Shown here one piece after another: positions 15,885 through 24,593 of a stretch of 34,407 nucleotides of DNA. The stretch comes from an uncultured Alphaproteobacteria bacterium (GTDB taxonomy: Bacteria; Pseudomonadota; Alphaproteobacteria; Thalassobaculales; Thalassobaculaceae). The stretch spans positions 1 through 34,407 of the forward strand of contig CACITD010000027.1 in the NCBI GenBank assembly GCA_902589475.1. Reading direction: 5' to 3'. Under the pieces are notes generated by a model. The model worked only from the letters and a program-made list of their open reading frames with translations. It made no database searches and was not told where the DNA came from. The position numbers and the translations under genes are program-made. Numbering within the stretch: the stretch's first letter is position 1; every line of letters begins with the position of its first letter.

Positions 15885-17423
15885 TCACTCAGCGGCCATA
15901 ACAGAGTTATCTGTGCCATGATAAATAAAAACTTCGTCGTCCAGATCGATTAGAGGAAATTCCGTCTGTTCTCGCCAGTGATCTTGTGTGTGCCGCCACT
16001 CAAAACTATCGCCTCTGCGCGGCAATAATGGTAATGCCCTTTTAAGATAATTTGGATTAAAATCCTCGTCATCCATCCAATCAAATAAGGCCATATCCTG
16101 TTCGGTCTTTCGCAATGCAGGCTCTACACTTTTTGCGCCATTCTTTTTCATATGATTTAGAAGTCGGCAAACGAACCCTGCGATTATTTCGCTCCTTATC
16201 GTCCAACTTCCTCTAAAGTAACCAAAAACCCAAGCCAAGTTTGGTACACCCGTGAACATCATTCCCCGATATGTTATGGTGTCATGAAAATTTAATGGTA
16301 CACTATCAATGGCAAAGTCTATGTCACCCATTACATTCATATTAAAGCCTGTAGCAGTGACAATTACATCGGCTTCCAAAATCTCACCTGATGCCAGCTG
16401 AATACCCTCGGATACAAATTTATCTATTTCCGAAGTTACCACTGACGCCTTGCCGTCTGCTATAGACTTAAACAAATCTGCGTCTGGAACAAAGGCGATA
16501 CGTTGGCGCCATGGTCTATACGGAGGCGTAAAATGCTTTTCAACATCGTAATCAGGACCTAACAAATCTCTGATGTTTCCTATTAATTCATCCTTTACTT
16601 TCTCAGGTTCTGAACGACACCGCGTAGTGAATGTTGTTTGGTCATGCATAATCTTGCGTCGGGTGATTTCATGTATCCAGGTCTCATCAATATTCAGTTC
16701 TCGAAGGGTTTCAGCAATTTCAATAGCATTACGTCCGGTACGAAAAAACGTCGGCGTGCGCTGAAGCATTGTAACATGCTTTGCGCTGCTAGCCATAGCA
16801 GGAACTACTGTCGCAGCCGTTGCACCTGATCCAATGACTACAACTTTTTTATCTTTATAATCTAAATCGTCTGGCCAATTTTCTGGGTGCGCTATCCTAC
16901 CTTTAAAATCTGAAACACCGTCCCAATTTGGCGTATAACCCTCATTGTGCCGATAATATCCTTGGCACATCCATAAAAAATTAACTCGAAAATGCGTCAG
17001 CTCTTTGTTCTCTAGACATTCTGCTTCGATAAACCACTGCTTTTCAGCATTACACCAATTTGCTCTCAATATCCGGTGTTTATATCTAATACTTTTTTCT
17101 AAACGGTTTTCTTTTATAACGTCTCCCATGTAAGAGAGAATCTCACTTGCGGTGGCAATTGGTGGCCCGATCCAGGGTTTAAAACTATATCCAAAGGTGT
17201 GAAGGTCACTATCTGAACGAATCCCTGGGGAACGATGTGTCCACCACGTTCCACCAAAGCTTTCCTCAGCTTCGAGTATCAAAAATTTTTCGCTAGGGCA
17301 GTATTTATTAAGGTAAACTCCAGCTGCCACACCGGAAATGCCCGCGCCAACTATTAAAACATCGAAATGTTCGCTGTCTTTATCTTTAGTAATTTCCGCG
17401 TTCCCTTTTGACATCAGCATCAT
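15885..17423 (-). CDS. flavin-containing monooxygenase of Baeyer-Villiger/EthA type
   Basis: A 512-residue NADPH- and FAD-dependent monooxygenase. The FAD motif is GAGISG (26-31), the NADPH motif GSGATA (198-203). Between them sits the Baeyer-Villiger fingerprint FxGxxxHxxxWP as FKGRIAHPENWP (Phe173 to Pro184). The segment GGTWW...RSDSDLHTFGYSFKPW is typical of the EthA-like group, which oxidises ketones or sulfur compounds. GTDNSVMAAE forms the C-terminus. Three in-frame ATGs open the gene (17423, 17420, 17414); AGGA 8 bases before 17414 favours that one. A TTGTAA-N5-TTACAA inverted repeat lies 12 bases upstream. The substrate is unknown. No esterase, the usual partner in Baeyer-Villiger pathways, is adjacent. 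Confidence 0.87.
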   Translation of the reverse strand: MMLMSKGNAEITKDKDSEHFDVLIVGAGISGVAAGVYLNKYCPSEKFLILEAEESFGGTWWTHRSPGIRSDSDLHTFGYSFKPWIGPPIATASEILSYMGDVIKENRLEKSIRYKHRILRANWCNAEKQWFIEAECLENKELTHFRVNFLWMCQGYYRHNEGYTPNWDGVSDFKGRIAHPENWPDDLDYKDKKVVVIGSGATAATVVPAMASSAKHVTMLQRTPTFFRTGRNAIEIAETLRELNIDETWIHEITRRKIMHDQTTFTTRCRSEPEKVKDELIGNIRDLLGPDYDVEKHFTPPYRPWRQRIAFVPDADLFKSIADGKASVVTSEIDKFVSEGIQLASGEILEADVIVTATGFNMNVMGDIDFAIDSVPLNFHDTITYRGMMFTGVPNLAWVFGYFRGSWTIRSEIIAGFVCRLLNHMKKNGAKSVEPALRKTEQDMALFDWMDDEDFNPNYLKRALPLLPRRGDSFEWRHTQDHWREQTEFPLIDLDDEVFIYHGTDNSVMAAE

Positions 17424-17434
17424 CCTGAATCATT

Positions 17435-17451
17435 TTGTAAAGTTATTACAA
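17435..17451. promoter_or_regulatory. operator-like inverted repeat between the monooxygenase and enolase-superfamily genes
   Basis: TTGTAA, five bases AGTTA, TTACAA: perfect 6-base arms, 12 bases upstream of the monooxygenase start in the divergent 177-base gap. The form resembles operators of GntR- or LacI-type repressors. No regulator gene lies in the window. Confidence 0.4.
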
Positions 17452-17600
17452 CTTCTCGATATTTATTGATAATTTCAAATCCATTTAAGGTCAACTTCGC
17501 TTTTTAGAGATACTGTCGTTAGCGCATTATCTGTTTACAACGTTTAAATTGGCCGCGATACTTCAGAAGCCTGAACGGTTCACCCGTGGAGTATGCCTTC

Positions 17601-18710
17601 ATGTTCATAGAAAAAATTACGGCAACACCAATAAAGATACCACTAACAAAAGACTTTGGCGGAAGTACGTACAGCGTTACATCGCGGTGTACAGTTGTGA
17701 CACAATTATGGGTGAAAGATGGACCAGTTGCCGAGGTTTACAATGGAGATAACAGAAGTCACGGTAGAGAAATCGCAGATCTTATAGATAAACAAATCGC
17801 CCCACTATTAATCGGCGAAGATGTCCGCAACTGGCAACTACTGAATCTTAAACTGCGTAGAAAATTAGAAACGGCTGCCTTATCCGCGGAGCTATTCAGC
17901 CAGGCTATTGCTTGCGTTGACACAGCGATTTGGGACGCGATAGGTCGCTGTTTTGACGTTAGTGTTTGCCGTTTGCTCGGCGGAGTTAGCGATAGAAGAG
18001 AAATAATTTCAATTGGTGGTTACTACGAAGATGGAAAAACGCTAGATGATCTAGCACGTGAAATGCAAGATTTGAAAGATCTTGGAATGAGTGGGTGCAA
18101 GGTAAAGGTCGGCGGCTTAACGCCTGAGGAGGATGCCAAAAGAGTACGTATAGCCAGGGAAGCCAACGGACCAGATTTTGTAATTGCCGTCGATGCCAAT
18201 AGAGGTTGGTCATGGCGAGATGCTACTAAATTTGCTAATTTAGTTGAAGATCAAGAAATTGCGTGGTTCGAAGAACCATGCCACTGGATGGATGATCTAC
18301 GCGGAATGCGAGAAGTTCGACAGCGAACAAAAATTCCTATAAATGCTGGTCAAAGTGAAATCTCAGGTCAGGGTATGCGGAGACTAATTAATTCTAATGC
18401 GGTCGATATTGTTAATTTTGACGCTTCTGAAGGTGGTGGCGTCTCCACTTGGAAAAAGGTTGCCGCTATTGCAGAACTTTCTGACATATACCTTACCCAT
18501 CACGAGGAACCGCAAATAGCATCACACCTTTTATCCTCCCAACCACACGGGATGTCTGTTGAATGTTTCGCTAATCCTGAGCGCGATCCACTCTGGGCTG
18601 GAATGCTAATAGAGGGTCCAAAGGTTGCAGATGGATCAATACACATACCAGAAACTTCTGGATTCGGAATTCGATTAGACCCATCGGCTATTAAAAAATT
18701 CCAAATTTAA
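17601..18710 (+). CDS. enolase-superfamily enzyme (mandelate racemase/muconate lactonizing type)
   Basis: A 369-residue enolase-superfamily protein, probably an acid-sugar dehydratase or a racemase. The catalytic pieces are visible: KVK (Lys167, Lys169) in GCKVKVGG; metal ligands Asp198 (AVDANRGW), Glu224 (WFEEPCHW) and Glu253 (NAGQSE); and a histidine at about 300-301 in THHEEPQIASHL. This Lys plus His pattern is the mandelate-racemase subgroup, which abstracts a proton next to a carboxylate. I use ATG 17601, with GGAG 9 bases upstream; a GTG at 17586 would add five residues. An EamA transporter follows 11 bases downstream, so transport and conversion of one compound are likely linked. The HpaI aldolase could cleave the product. 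Confidence 0.85.
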   Translation: MFIEKITATPIKIPLTKDFGGSTYSVTSRCTVVTQLWVKDGPVAEVYNGDNRSHGREIADLIDKQIAPLLIGEDVRNWQLLNLKLRRKLETAALSAELFSQAIACVDTAIWDAIGRCFDVSVCRLLGGVSDRREIISIGGYYEDGKTLDDLAREMQDLKDLGMSGCKVKVGGLTPEEDAKRVRIAREANGPDFVIAVDANRGWSWRDATKFANLVEDQEIAWFEEPCHWMDDLRGMREVRQRTKIPINAGQSEISGQGMRRLINSNAVDIVNFDASEGGGVSTWKKVAAIAELSDIYLTHHEEPQIASHLLSSQPHGMSVECFANPERDPLWAGMLIEGPKVADGSIHIPETSGFGIRLDPSAIKKFQI

Positions 18711-18721
18711 AGAGCAGAAAA

Positions 18722-19606
18722 ATGCTACCAGCAGAAAATCTTAAGGGCGCCATTTTTATGAGCATAAATATGCTCGCCTTTGTCGTTAATGATGCCTTCA
18801 TGAAATTTCTTTTCATCGATATCTCAATATATCAGGCGATTTTCTTAAGAGGTATCATCACGATACCGATGTTGGCGTTAATAGTGATCTATAGAAATCA
18901 AATTAAAGTTTCAGTAGATAAAGCTGACTGGAAATACATATGGCTTCGTGTTGCGGCCGAAGTAGGTGCGGCTGTATTTTTTCTATCGGCGCTAGCCCAA
19001 ATACCGTTGGCGAATGTTACCGCGATACTTCAAGCTGTTCCATTGACAGTAACAATGGCGGCTGCCCTCTTTTTGAGGGAAAAGGTTGGTTGGCGTCGAT
19101 GGCTTGCAATAATAATCGGTTTTATGGGCGTCACAATAATCGTAAGACCTGGGGTAGACGGATTTTCTATCTATTCATTTTATGCAATAGCCGCTGTTTT
19201 CTGTGTTACAATAAGAGACATAGCCACACGCAAACTATCCAACGATGTCCCAACATCGCTAGTAGCCTTAATTACGGGGGTGGCAATTACAATATATGGA
19301 GCAATTATGTTACCAAGTGTAGTGTGGGTCACTTTAACTAGCACGCATTGGGTTTTGTTAACACTTGCCGCTATTGCGATTGTTTTCGGCTACTTTTTTA
19401 GTGTTCTCGCCATGAGAACTGGCGAGACTAGTTTCATAGCCCCTTTTCGATATACAGCTATGATATGGGCAATTGGGCTCGGGATTATTATTTTTAACGA
19501 CTGGCCTGATAACATGACTGTCCTTGGTACACTGATTGTGGTGGTTACAGGTATTTATTCGTTCCACCGTGAGAAAATACGAAGAGATAGCGGACAAGGC
19601 ATTTAA
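18722..19606 (+). CDS. EamA/DMT-family transporter, copy 2
   Basis: A 294-residue ten-helix EamA protein, related to the copy at 14856-15734: both share REKVGWRRW-like (LREKVGWRRW here, LLKEKVGWRRW there) after the fourth helix and GFMGVTIIVRPG / GFLGVLLIMRPS next. It follows the enolase-superfamily gene by 11 bases and is surely co-transcribed, so it is the likely transporter of that enzyme's substrate or product. The ATG at 18722 is preceded by AAAGAGCAGAAA, a weak ribosome binding site. The C-terminal tail is basic, as expected for a cytoplasmic end. Confidence 0.87.
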   Translation: MLPAENLKGAIFMSINMLAFVVNDAFMKFLFIDISIYQAIFLRGIITIPMLALIVIYRNQIKVSVDKADWKYIWLRVAAEVGAAVFFLSALAQIPLANVTAILQAVPLTVTMAAALFLREKVGWRRWLAIIIGFMGVTIIVRPGVDGFSIYSFYAIAAVFCVTIRDIATRKLSNDVPTSLVALITGVAITIYGAIMLPSVVWVTLTSTHWVLLTLAAIAIVFGYFFSVLAMRTGETSFIAPFRYTAMIWAIGLGIIIFNDWPDNMTVLGTLIVVVTGIYSFHREKIRRDSGQGI

Positions 19607-19624
19607 TGTTCTTTGTGAAACTTT

Positions 19625-20341
19625 CTAAACGCCAAGCTTTTCAGCAAGCTCCGGGAAGGTATCAACTATGATATCGTGATTAGGATTTGGAGTTGGATCG
19701 GGCGGCCCAGCAACACCCCATTCGTTGGGCCTTCTTACAAAGGCCGTCTTGAAGCCAACTTTTTTGGCCGCATCCAAATCAAAGTTATGACAAGCGACCA
19801 TGCATATTTCATCTGGATTCAAGTTTAACCACTTGGCGACCGTCTCATACGGAGCAGAGAGCGTTTTATATTTTCCCATCGCTTCGCAGGAAAAAACTGC
19901 ATCCCACGAAATCTGATTTTTTCTAGCAGTATCGATTATTATTCTAAAGCTTAATATCGTAAACGAACAGCACAGATATTTTTGTTTCAACCTATCTAAA
20001 GACTTTGGGAAATCGTCCCAAGTATCGAATGAGTGCGGCGCTCCCCAAGCAATTTTTCTTCTGTCTTCGGAGGAGAACATATCCAATCCATTTTCCTTAC
20101 ATAGTTCGTCAAGGACTAATGCATGAGCATCATCGAAATTAATTGTTGGAGGTTCAAATTCCCCTAAATTAATAATCTTTTCTAAAGACCTTCTTCTCAG
20201 CTGGTTAGCAATACTGGCCCAATTTTTCTCCACACCGTATTTTTCGCCAATGTTCTTAAAAATTCTCGAAAACCCCGTATGCCAATCTAAAATCGTTCCT
20301 CCCGTATCGAAGGTTAGAGCTTTTATTATCTCTGATTCCAT
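19625..20341 (-). CDS. haloacid dehalogenase type II-like HAD hydrolase
   Basis: A 238-residue HAD-superfamily protein. The nucleophile is Asp12 in LTFDTGGTILDW. The second motif Asp of phosphatases is replaced by Gly, as in haloacid dehalogenase type II proteins. Motif IV reads VACHNFDLDAAKKVGFKTAFV, the HN form common in alphaproteobacterial members, and differs from the SSNAWD motif of proven L-2-haloacid dehalogenases, so dehalogenase activity is uncertain. I use ATG 20341 with GAGG five bases upstream; a TTG at 20410 and an ATG at 20365 lie further out. It is convergent with the EamA gene (18-base gap) and divergent from the GMC gene. Confidence 0.75.
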   Translation of the reverse strand: MESEIIKALTFDTGGTILDWHTGFSRIFKNIGEKYGVEKNWASIANQLRRRSLEKIINLGEFEPPTINFDDAHALVLDELCKENGLDMFSSEDRRKIAWGAPHSFDTWDDFPKSLDRLKQKYLCCSFTILSFRIIIDTARKNQISWDAVFSCEAMGKYKTLSAPYETVAKWLNLNPDEICMVACHNFDLDAAKKVGFKTAFVRRPNEWGVAGPPDPTPNPNHDIIVDTFPELAEKLGV

Positions 20342-20526
20342 TTTCGCCTCACAATGTTCCGTCATCAGCGCGGTGATGATTGAAGGTACTCTATAAAACG
20401 TCTCTTTCAAAACAGCAAAGTCGTTTTATAGTAACAATGGAAATATTTGTAATTTTTGAGTTTTAAATAATATTTAAAGTCAGGTTAACGCAAGACGGGA
20501 TCGGCAAATAAATAGAAGGAAAAAAA

Positions 20527-22158
20527 ATGACTAAAACAGAGTACGATTATATTGTTGTTGGCGCTGGGTCAGCCGGAGCGGTTCTCGCCAATCGGCTTTC
20601 AGAATCTGGAGAATATAAAGTACTATGTTTGGAAGCAGGTACTGAAGGATCCGACTATTTTTGGTCTCGAGTACCGATTGGAATGGCAAAGTTGATCAAT
20701 AGGCCTGATGTTAATTGGTGTTTTTCATCAGAACCTGATGAAGGCAGTGGTGGCAGGAGGATCCCTATCCCGCGCGGAAAAATGCTTGGTGGATCGAGTT
20801 CTATTAATGGGATGGTCTTCGTACGCGGGCAACCTCAAGACTATGATCACTGGGCGCAGTTGGGCAATCGAGGATGGAGTTATTCCGATGTACTTCCAAT
20901 CTTTAAAAAGATGGAGTCGTACGATGGCGGTTCAGATGAAACTAGGGGACGTGATGGAATTTTGCGAGTGACTGACGAAGCTCCAGATATTTGTCCGCTT
21001 CATGAAAGAATGATAGCTGCAGCAGAGAAAATCGGAATCCCATATACAAAAGATTATAATGGAGCATCGCAAGAAGGTATCGGCATAACACAGGTTACAA
21101 TAAATAAGGGCAGGAGACAGAGCACAGCCTACTGCCACCTAGACCCCGCTCGCGATCGACCAAATCTAACAATCGTCTCTGGCGCAATGGCTGAAACGCT
21201 TATTATAATAGATAAAACATGTCATGGCGTAAAATATTCGGTGAATGGCATTAAACATGAAGCTATCGCTAGGCGTGAAGTGATTGTTAGCACTGGTTCT
21301 ATCAATTCACCAAAACTTTTAGAATTATCAGGAATTGGCGATCCCGAAATCCTCAATAAGTTTAGTATAGGTGTAAAACACGAATTACCGGGTGTAGGAC
21401 GAAATCTACGGGATCATTATTCGCCCAGAATGCGGTTCACCATTACAGAAAAAGGAGCAACTTTTAATGATAATGCGCGCGGTTGGAGACTGGCGGCTGA
21501 AGCAATTAAATATGCAACCACGGGAAAAGGCTTTTTTGCGATGTGCGCTGCACCTATCAGAATGTACTTTAAAACACGTGAAGGGTTAGCATCTCCCGAT
21601 GCGGCAATAGCTATGACCCCATTTCTTTATGAGTCAGTAGATGGGCAACTACAAATCTCGAAAAAACGAGGCGTAACACTAAATATAAACGTACTGCGAT
21701 CAGAGAGCCTAGGTGATATCCACATTCAATCCGCTGACCCGATGGTTCCACCTGCAATTCACTTTAATTTTATGTCTGCTCCCTACGATCGTGAAGGCAC
21801 CGTGGCAGCAATGCGAAAGGCCAGAGAGTTATTTTCGACATCGCCACTATCAGACGTAGTGGGAGAAGAGATTGGACCAGGACCGGAATGTCAAAGTGAT
21901 AAAGATATGGTTGATTGGATAAAAAATAATGCAGAAACTACTTACCACCCAGTCGGCACGTGCAAAATGGGAAGCGATAATTTCGCCGTGGTAGATGAAG
22001 AACTTAAGGTACATGGTATTAATGGCTTGCGGGTAGCAGATGCCTCAATAATGCCCACGCTTACTTCCGGTAATACAAATGCCCCTTCTATCATGATCGG
22101 TGAAAAATGCGCAGGAATGATTCTAAAAACCGCATCCAATCTTGAAGAGGCTGCATAA
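20527..22158 (+). CDS. GMC-family FAD-dependent alcohol/choline dehydrogenase, copy 1
   Basis: A 543-residue GMC oxidoreductase. The FAD loop is VGAGSAGAV (Gly12-Gly17); the first GMC signature is PRGKMLGGSSSINGM; the second, STGSINSPKLLELSGIG. The catalytic His474 is in TTYHPVGTCKMG, with the partner Asn in SGNTNAPS near 516-518. AGAAGGA before the ATG is a good ribosome binding site. These enzymes oxidise alcohols such as choline or other primary alcohols and pass electrons to the membrane chain. A second, clearly paralogous copy lies at 25818-27407; by eye they share about half their residues. An RTX gene and a DmdA-like gene lie between. The substrate is unknown; in some marine bacteria a GMC enzyme (DddA) oxidises 3-hydroxypropionate from DMSP. 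Confidence 0.9.
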   Translation: MTKTEYDYIVVGAGSAGAVLANRLSESGEYKVLCLEAGTEGSDYFWSRVPIGMAKLINRPDVNWCFSSEPDEGSGGRRIPIPRGKMLGGSSSINGMVFVRGQPQDYDHWAQLGNRGWSYSDVLPIFKKMESYDGGSDETRGRDGILRVTDEAPDICPLHERMIAAAEKIGIPYTKDYNGASQEGIGITQVTINKGRRQSTAYCHLDPARDRPNLTIVSGAMAETLIIIDKTCHGVKYSVNGIKHEAIARREVIVSTGSINSPKLLELSGIGDPEILNKFSIGVKHELPGVGRNLRDHYSPRMRFTITEKGATFNDNARGWRLAAEAIKYATTGKGFFAMCAAPIRMYFKTREGLASPDAAIAMTPFLYESVDGQLQISKKRGVTLNINVLRSESLGDIHIQSADPMVPPAIHFNFMSAPYDREGTVAAMRKARELFSTSPLSDVVGEEIGPGPECQSDKDMVDWIKNNAETTYHPVGTCKMGSDNFAVVDEELKVHGINGLRVADASIMPTLTSGNTNAPSIMIGEKCAGMILKTASNLEEAA

Positions 22159-22276
22159 AAACGGGCGAGCAATCTTTAATTCAAACTAGCTAAATCACTC
22201 TTTAAAGCGCTTTTTTGCGAAACTCTGTGAAAATCATTTTGAAGTTTTGTAATCGATATTATTAAATTGGCCTGCA

Positions 22277-22307
22277 AATTGCATTGTTAACGTAAAAAAA
22301 TGCAATT
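22277..22307 (+). other. 9-bp inverted repeat in the leader of the RTX gene
   Basis: AATTGCATT, 13-base loop, AATGCAATT: perfect 9-base arms ending 17 bases before the RTX start codon. As RNA it would form a hairpin next to the ribosome binding region, and as DNA it is a possible operator. Confidence 0.4.
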
Positions 22308-22324
22308 AGACGAATGACCTTAAA

Positions 22325-24376
22325 ATGACTGTACGGAAACTATTTGATGAGGCCTACTATCTGGCACAAAACCCAGACATCGCAGCGGCCAAGATCGATC
22401 CATTCCAGCATTACATGGATATAGGCTGGCGTGAAAACAGAGATCCAAATAAATTTTTCTCTAGCGGTTTTTATACGAATTTTAATACTGATTTAAAAGA
22501 AGATGGAACCAAAAATCCACTTCAGCATTATGTAGAATTTGGAGTTCAAGAACTTCGTGACCCTAGTCCATTTTTTGACACAAGTTATTATCTCGAAAAT
22601 AATCTTGATGTTGCAAATGGCTCAACGAATCCACTAGAGCATTTTTGGCTATTTGGAAACACTGAAGGTAGATCCCCTACTGCAAATTTTGATATCGATT
22701 ACTATTTATCAAACAATCCTGATGTAGCCGCTGCTGTGAACGCTAATTTCTTCTCAGCATTCGAGCATTTTATAACTTTTGGTCACAAAGAGCGCAGAGA
22801 TCCATCGGAAAATTTTAATACAAATCTGTATTTGGAATTATACCCGGACGTCGGCGCTTCTTCTTTCACAGCGTTTGAACACTATGAATATTTTGGAAGA
22901 AACGAGAAACGTCGCCCAGATGACGTTTACACAATACCAGAAGGAAATACCGCAATAATTGCCGGCACTTCTTTTGCCGAAACACTGACGGGCAGCAGCG
23001 GTGATGACATAATCCAGGGCGCTGGTGGTAATGACGTTATTAGAGGCAATAATGGTAACGATACGCTTACAGCAGGCTCGGGCAATGACCAACTGTACGG
23101 CGATAATGGAAACGACACACTTACCGCCAACAGTGGGAACAACAAACTTTTCGGTGGTGCAGGCGATGATGTCATTTCTGCTGGCACAGGCACTGACTTA
23201 ATTACCGCCGGTGCCGGGGATGATACGATTAACCTCGCAAACTCTAGTAGCGACACTTTAATCTACAGCGGTCACACATCAGTTTTGAATGGCAGCGACA
23301 CTATTTCGACTTTTCAAAGTAATGATATTCATGACTTTAGCGTTGTTCTGAGTGGAGGTGCTATAAGTAATCTAGCAAGCGGAATTATTAGTATTGCGTC
23401 GGTAACGACTTTAGCTGATCAAACTACTGTTATTAATTTAACCGATGAGAACGTTTACATAGCCGAGGTAGCGAATAAAGCAGACATAGACACAGCTGCA
23501 GATATCGTGACCGCCTTCACAGCTACTGACGGCGTTTTGGATGCTATCACTGTGGCAGCTGATGCTGATGCCATATTGCTTGTGGGGGGTGCAGATGACG
23601 ACACTACGCAATATTTATACGGTCTAAACAATAATAGCACAGCTGCTATTATCGCTGATGAGGTAGCACTTCTGGCTACTATTACAACAGATATAACGAA
23701 TGGCATTAGAGGACTTTCCACAGACAATTTTTCTTTTGCCATAAAAGGCGACTCCTCCAACGACACTTTAATTGGAACAAGCTCGGATGACCAAATTATT
23801 TCTGGAAACGGTAATGACACAATTAATGGCCTGGCTGGAAACGATATAATTTCACTTGGCTCTGGAGTTGATACCTTGATTTTTAGCGGTTTAGGCACCT
23901 CTACCAATGGTTCTGACACAATCTCATTATTTCAACAGAATGATAAATATGACTTTTCTTCCAGTTTGACTAATGGATCAATACAGAACCTTAGCCAGGG
24001 TAGAATTATTTTAGCAGAAACGAGCACACTGACTGACCATAATTCTCCTATTCAGCTCAAAGACAACGAACTTTATATCGCTAAAGTACCAACGAAAGCT
24101 ATGATTGACAGCACCACCGATATCATATTTTCTCTGACGGATACCCTCATTACTGATGGGTCTGCCGGCTTACTTGATGCGATTGATATCGACGCTAACG
24201 CTTCTGCAATTTTAATGTTAAGTGGTTCAGACGACGACGCTACCCATTATTTTTATGGTATAATTAACGATAATGATGCTGCTATCAAGTTATCAGAAGT
24301 CAACCTGATGGCCACTATTACTACAGACCTAGCAAATGGGATTGAAGGGTACTCTCCGAATAACTTTTTATTTTGA
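22325..24376 (+). CDS. RTX-type calcium-binding secreted protein with N-terminal NPDV repeats and duplicated C-terminal module
   Basis: A 683-residue acidic protein without a Sec signal. Residues 7-201 are five repeats of about 40 residues with the pattern YYL-x3-NPDV ... HY-x2-FG-x2-E-R-x-P-x-F. Residues about 217-308 are RTX nonapeptides (such as GGNDVIRGN, GSGNDQLYG, GAGDDTINL), and a second short RTX block is at 474-515. Two related modules follow the RTX blocks, 309-471 and 516-683, each containing DTISxFQxND, an xxYIAxVxxKAxID stretch, and TTDxxNGIxG near the end. The second module ends the protein. RTX blocks fold on calcium outside the cell and usually mean type I secretion; no TolC or HlyB/D genes are adjacent. 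The function may be adhesion or surface layer; no enzyme domain was seen. A terminator follows at 24459. Confidence 0.85.
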   Translation: MTVRKLFDEAYYLAQNPDIAAAKIDPFQHYMDIGWRENRDPNKFFSSGFYTNFNTDLKEDGTKNPLQHYVEFGVQELRDPSPFFDTSYYLENNLDVANGSTNPLEHFWLFGNTEGRSPTANFDIDYYLSNNPDVAAAVNANFFSAFEHFITFGHKERRDPSENFNTNLYLELYPDVGASSFTAFEHYEYFGRNEKRRPDDVYTIPEGNTAIIAGTSFAETLTGSSGDDIIQGAGGNDVIRGNNGNDTLTAGSGNDQLYGDNGNDTLTANSGNNKLFGGAGDDVISAGTGTDLITAGAGDDTINLANSSSDTLIYSGHTSVLNGSDTISTFQSNDIHDFSVVLSGGAISNLASGIISIASVTTLADQTTVINLTDENVYIAEVANKADIDTAADIVTAFTATDGVLDAITVAADADAILLVGGADDDTTQYLYGLNNNSTAAIIADEVALLATITTDITNGIRGLSTDNFSFAIKGDSSNDTLIGTSSDDQIISGNGNDTINGLAGNDIISLGSGVDTLIFSGLGTSTNGSDTISLFQQNDKYDFSSSLTNGSIQNLSQGRIILAETSTLTDHNSPIQLKDNELYIAKVPTKAMIDSTTDIIFSLTDTLITDGSAGLLDAIDIDANASAILMLSGSDDDATHYFYGIINDNDAAIKLSEVNLMATITTDLANGIEGYSPNNFLF

Positions 24377-24458
24377 CTTAATTTGAATAAACTATCGTTT
24401 ACTGCCACTGTTATCGGGGTTGACGAGTTGTAAAAGTATATCGCTTCGAAACTCAGGC

Positions 24459-24486
24459 AAAAAGATCTTAAATTTTTGATCTTTTT
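24459..24486. terminator. Rho-independent-type terminator after the RTX gene
   Basis: AAAAAGATC, 10-base loop, GATCTTTTT: perfect 9-base arms ending in five T. It is symmetric enough to act in both directions. It lies 82 bases after the RTX stop and 107 bases before the DmdA-like start. Confidence 0.6.
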
Positions 24487-24593
24487 CAAAAACTAGCCTA
24501 TTTACGCCTATTACGTCGCAAAAAAAGAAGACCAAATCACTTTTTGACTTCAAAACTCCTTGATTGTTGTAAGATAAGTAGTTGGTAAAAGTG

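Noticed and set aside
22985-23250. Short tandem DNA repeats that could suggest a CRISPR-like array
   Set aside because: The repeats are in frame, vary in sequence and encode RTX nonapeptides.
23455-23919. 154-residue open frame on the minus strand inside the RTX gene
   Set aside because: Low-complexity Ser/Pro/Val sequence produced by reading the RTX and module repeats backwards.
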